Assembly: GCA_000711775.1 (NCBI GenBank)
Contig: ARYC01000359.1
Location: 95,772 to 159,771, forward strand
DNA length: 64,000 nt
Source of the DNA: Oxytricha trifallax
Taxonomy: Eukaryota > Ciliophora > Spirotrichea > Sporadotrichida > Oxytrichidae
Reading direction: 5' to 3'
Shown: positions 59,801 to 64,000 of the stretch, in pieces
Numbering within the stretch: position 1 is the stretch's first letter
How the letters are laid out: each line of letters begins with the position of its first letter
Translations under genes and position numbers: made by a program
The notes under the pieces: generated by a model
Told to the model about the DNA's origin: nothing
Databases searched by the model: none
What the model saw: the letters and a program-made list of their open reading frames with translations, nothing else

Positions 59801-62800
59801 TCATTTGTCAAAACTTCAAATTTGAAGACAACTGGGCATTTCGAGGTAACAAAGTCGAAAAGCATCGGGAACTGCATGGCACGCAACGAACTCACGTTTT
59901 AAAATATTCTTTATATGTTCCTTATCCCAAAATAAGAAGTTACAAGCACTTTTATAAAGATGACAAGACATAAGAAATTCTTTGCAAATCGTAACAGAGA
60001 AATCAAGATACTTTCATCATTAGTCAAATCTTCAAATATGCAGACCACTGGGCATTTCGAGGTAACAAAGTCGAAAAGCATCGGGAACTGCATGGCACGC
60101 AACGAACTCACGTTTTAAAATATTCTTTATATGTTCCTTATCCCAAAATAAGAAGTTACAAGCACTTTTATAAAGATGACAAGACATAAGAAATTCTTTG
60201 CAAATCGTAACAGAGAAATCAAGATACTTTCATCATTAGTCAAATCTTCAAATATGCAGACCACTGGGCATTTCGAGGTAACAAAGTCGAAAAGCATCGG
60301 GAACTGCATGGCACGCAACGAACTCACGTTTTAAAATACTCTAAAGATGTTCCTCAACCAAAAATAAGAAGTTACAAGCACTTTCATAAACATGACAAAC
60401 ATAAAAATTCTTTGCAAATCATAACAGAGAAATCAAGATACTTTATCATTAGTCAAATCTTCAAATATGAAGACAACTGGGCATTTCGAGGTAACAAAGT
60501 CGAAAAGCATCGGAAACTACATGGCACGCAACGAATCACGTTTTAAAATATTCTTTATATGTTCCTTATCCCAAAATAAGAAGTTACAAGCACTTTTATA
60601 AAGATGACAAGACATAAGAAATTCTTTGCAAATCGTAACAGAGAAATCAAGATACTTTCATCATTAGTCAAATCTTCAAATATCCAGACAACTGGGCATT
60701 TCGAGGTAACAAAGTCGAAAAGCATCGGGAACTGCATGGCACGCAACGAACTCACGTTTTAAAATACTCTAGAGATGTTCCTCAACCCAAAATAAGAAGT
60801 TACAAGCACTTTCATAAACATGAAAACATAAAATTCTTTGCAAATCATAACAGAGAAATCAAGATACTTTATCATTAGTCAAATCTTCAAATATGAAGAC
60901 AACGGGGCATTTCGAGGTAACAAAGTCGAAAAGCATCGGGAACTGCATGGCACGCAACGAACTCACGTTTTAAAATATTCTTGATATGTTTCTTATCCCA
61001 AAATAAGAAGTTACAAGCACTTTTATAAAGATGAAGACATAAGAAATTCTTTGCAAATCGTAACAGAGAAATCAAGATACTTTCATCATTAGTCAAATCT
61101 TCAAATATGCAGACCACTGGGCATTTCGAGGTAACAAAGTCGAAAAGCATCGGGAACTGCATGGCACGCAACGAACTCACGTTTTAAAATATTCTTGATA
61201 TGTTCCTTATCCCAAAATAAGAAGTTACAAGCACTTTTATAAAGATGAAGACATAAGAAATTCTTTGCAAATCGTAACAGAGAAATCAAGATACTTTCAT
61301 CATTAGTCAAATCTTCAAATATGCAGACCACTGGGCATTTCGGGTAACAAAGTCGAAAAGCATCGGGAACTGCATGGCACGCAACGAACTCACGTTTTAA
61401 AATATTCTTTATATGTTCCTTATCCCAAAATAAGAAGTTACAAGCACTTTCATAAACATGACAAAACATAAAATTCTTTGCAAATCATAACAGAGAAATC
61501 AAGATACTTTATCATTAGTCAAATCTTCAAATATGCAGACAACTGGGCATTTCGAGGTAACAAAGTCGAAAAGCATCGGAAACTGCATGGCACGCAACGA
61601 ACTCACGTTTTAAAATACTCTAGAGATGTTCCTTAACCCAAAATAAGAAGTTACAAGCACTTTCATAAACATGACAGACATAAAATTCTTTGCAAATCAT
61701 AACAGAGAAATCAAGATACTTTATCATTAGTCAAATCTTCAAATATGAAGACAACTGGGCATTTCGAGGTAACAAAGTCGAAAAGCATCGGGAACTACAT
61801 GGCACGCAACGAACTCACGTTATAAAATACTCTAGAGATGTTCCTCAACCCAAAATAAGAAGTTACAAGCACTTTCATAAACATGACAAAACATAAAATT
61901 CTTTGCAAATCATAACAGAGAAATCAAGATACTTTATCATAAGTCAAATCTTCAATATCAAGACAACTGAGCATTTCGAGGTAACAAAGTCGAAAAGCAT
62001 CGGAAACTGCATGGCACGCAACGAACTCACGTTTTAAAATTTTAAAGATGTTCCTCAAGCCAAAATAAGAAGTTACAATCACTTTCATAAACATGGCAGA
62101 TCATAAAATTCTTTGCAAATCATAACAGAGAAATCAAGATACTTTATCATTAGTCAAATATTCAAATATCAAGACAACTGGGCATTTCGAGGTAACAAAG
62201 TCGAAAAGCATCGGAAACTGCATGGGCAACGAACTCACGTTTTAAAATACTCTAGAGATGTTCCTTAACCCAAAATAAGAAGTTACAAGCACTTTTATAA
62301 AGATGACAAGACATAAGAAATTCTTTGCAAATCGTAACAGAGAAATCAAGATACTTTCATCATTAGTCAAATTTCAATACAGACCACTGGGCATTTCGAG
62401 GTAACAAAGTCGAAAAGCATCGGGAACTGCATGGCACGCAACGAACTCACGTTTTAAAATATTCTTGATATGTTCCTTATCCCAAAATAAGAAGTTACAA
62501 GCACTTTTATAAAGATGAAGACATAAGAAATTCTTTGCAAATCGTAACAGAGAAATCAAGATACTTTCATCATTAGTCAAATCTTCAAATATGCAGACCA
62601 CTGGGCATTTCGAGGTAACAAAGTCGAAAAGCATCGGGAACTGCATGGCACGCAACGAACTCACGTTTTAAAATATTCTTTATATGTTCCTTATCCCAAA
62701 ATAAGAAGTTACAAGCACTTTTATAAAGATGACAAGACATAAGAAATTCTTTGCAAATCGTAACAGAGAAATCAAGATACTTTCATCATTAGTCAAATCT

Positions 62801-64000
62801 TCAAATATGCAGACCACTGGGCATTTCGAGGTAACAAAGTCGAAAAGCATCGGGAACTGCATGGCACGCAACGAACTCACGTTTTAAAATATTCTTTATA
62901 TGTTCCTTATCCCAAAATAAGAAGTTACAAGCACTTTTATAAAGATGACAAGACATAAGAAATTCTTTGCAAATCGTAACAGAGAAATCAAGATACTTTC
63001 ATCATTAGTCAAATCTTCAAATATGCAGACCACTGGGCATTTCGAGGTAACAAAGTCGAAAAGCATCGGGAACTGCATGGCACGCAACGAACTCACGTTT
63101 TAAAATATTCTTGATATGTTCCTTATCCCAAAATAAGAAGTTACAAGCACTTTCATAAACATGAAAACATAAAATTCTTTGCAAATCATAACAGAGAAAT
63201 CAAGATACTTTATCATTAGTCAAATCTTCAAATATGCAGACAACTGGGCATTTCGAGGTAACAAAGTCGAAAAGCATCGGAAACTGCATGGCACGCAACG
63301 AACTCACGTTTTAAAATACTCTAGAGATGTTCCTCAACCCAAAATAAGAAGTTACAAGCACTTTCATAAACATGAAAACATAAAATTCTTTGCAAATCAT
63401 AACAGAGAAATCAAGATACTTTATCATTAGTCAAATATTCAAATATCCAGACAACTGGGCATTTCGAGGTAACAAAGTCGAAAAGCATCGGGAACTGCAT
63501 GGCACGCAACGAACTCACGTTTTAAAATACTCTAGAGATGTTCCTCAACCCAAAATAAGAAGTTACAAGCACTTTCATAAACATGAAAACATAAAATTCT
63601 TTGCAAATCATAACAGAGAAATCAAGATACTTTATCATTAGTCAAATATTCAAATATCCAGACAACTGGGCATTTCGAGGTAACAAAGTCGAAAAGCATC
63701 GGAAACTGCATGGCACGCAACGAACTCACGTTTTAAAATACTCTAGAGATGTTCCTCAACCCAAAATAAGAAGTTACAAGCACTTTCATAAACATGAAAA
63801 CATAAAATTCTTTGCAAATCATAACAGAGAAATCATGATACTTTATCATTAGACAAATCTTCAAATTTGAAGATAACTAGGCATTTCGAGGTAACAAAGT
63901 CTAAAAGCATCGGAAACTGCATGGCACGCAACGAACTCACGTTTTAAAATACTTTAAAGATGTTCCTCAAGCAAAAATAAGAAGTTTCATTCACTTTCAT
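44868..64000. repeat. satellite array, about 89 head-to-tail units of 216/214/211 bp
   Basis: Begins at about 44868 after AT-rich DNA and continues past the window end. Exact spacing is visible: the same point recurs at 45208, 45424, 45640, 45856 and 46072 (216 bp) and at 47361, 47575, 47789, 48003 and 48217 (214 bp). The 214-bp form reads GATGAAGACATAAG where the 216-bp form reads GATGACAAGACATAAG. A third form of about 211 bp has CTCTAGAGATGTTCC, TTTCATAAACATG and CAAATCATAACAG, and is scattered at about 46945, 50815-51240 and 52875-53160, then becomes common from 57.4 kb rightward. The best-conserved core is CATTTCGAGGTAACAAAGTC to GCACGCAACGAACTCACG, which is GC-richer than the rest. Probably germline-limited satellite; copies are too alike (often identical) for an old array. 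Confidence 0.95.
59405..59660. repeat. scrambled satellite unit with a T-rich insertion
   Basis: A unit matching the satellite but with many single-base insertions (for example TATATAAGAAGTTTACAAG) and about 50 bp of T-rich sequence (around 59585-59635) placed inside the conserved core. Either a decayed unit or a local low-quality patch. Confidence 0.6.

Noticed and set aside
44996-63852. Dozens of 66-97 aa ORFs in the satellite
   Set aside because: They are the same frame repeated in each unit, shift with unit length, and reflect TGA-poor tandem DNA rather than genes.
44868-64000. CRISPR-like array
   Set aside because: Units are contiguous 211-216-bp tandem copies without unique spacers, and the context is a eukaryotic nucleus.
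1-64000. tRNA or rRNA genes
   Set aside because: I saw no cloverleaf with A/B boxes or conserved rRNA blocks; the GC-richer satellite core does not fit 5S or tRNA.

Overview
This window looks like germline (micronuclear) DNA of a spirotrich/hypotrich ciliate of the Oxytricha/Stylonychia type. Coding regions read through only if TAA and TAG mean glutamine and TGA is the main stop; introns are mostly 22-47 nt GT-AG; the DNA is very AT-rich. At least fifteen places inside genes carry short direct repeats (3-10 bp 'pointers') flanking AT-rich inserts of 10-1728 bp. Removing one repeat plus the insert restores the reading frame and, where a family is recognisable, the conserved motif. These are internal eliminated sequences (IESs). 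A decayed transposon with C4A4 telomere-like ends, in the style of the oxytrichid TBE elements, supports the placement. Genus and species are inferred, not shown. Layout: 1-1001 AT-rich with a possible gene fragment; 1002-4383 (+) degenerate SMARCAL1-type SNF2 protein; 4485-6807 (-) DENN protein; 6914-8099 foldback element; 8242-8505 MITE with C4A4 ends; 8479-11170 (-) Q/N-rich coiled-coil protein; 11275-13826 (+) multipass membrane protein; 14009-14988 foldback element; 15400-16987 (-) CFAP97/hemingway-like ciliary protein; 17113-18560 (-) ENT nucleoside transporter; 18664-20852 (-) glycosyltransferase; 20971-23154 (+) unknown basic protein; 23236-23820 (-) FHIT-like HIT hydrolase; 24197-32852 (-) four-domain voltage-gated cation channel broken by eight IESs, one of which houses a 1.66-kb LINE-like element with an intact 491-codon ORF; 33031-35953 (+) EF-hand protein with a 962-bp IES; about 36530-38550 (-) YHYH-domain protein in several pieces; 39958-44699 TBE-like transposon with transposase, a 22K-like ORF and a kinase remnant, itself invaded by two other elements; 44868-64000 an uninterrupted satellite array of about 89 units of 216/214/211 bp that runs off the window. 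The genes are closely packed (gaps of about 80-180 bp where no element intervenes) but are not an operon; in a spirotrich each would probably become its own macronuclear nanochromosome. A loose theme of ciliary and membrane signalling (channel, EF-hand protein divergent from it, CFAP97) is visible, but no shared pathway can be shown. Left of 39 kb is gene-rich; from 39.5 kb to the end is transposon and satellite, germline-limited in appearance. No rRNA, tRNA, CRISPR or prokaryotic signal was recognised.
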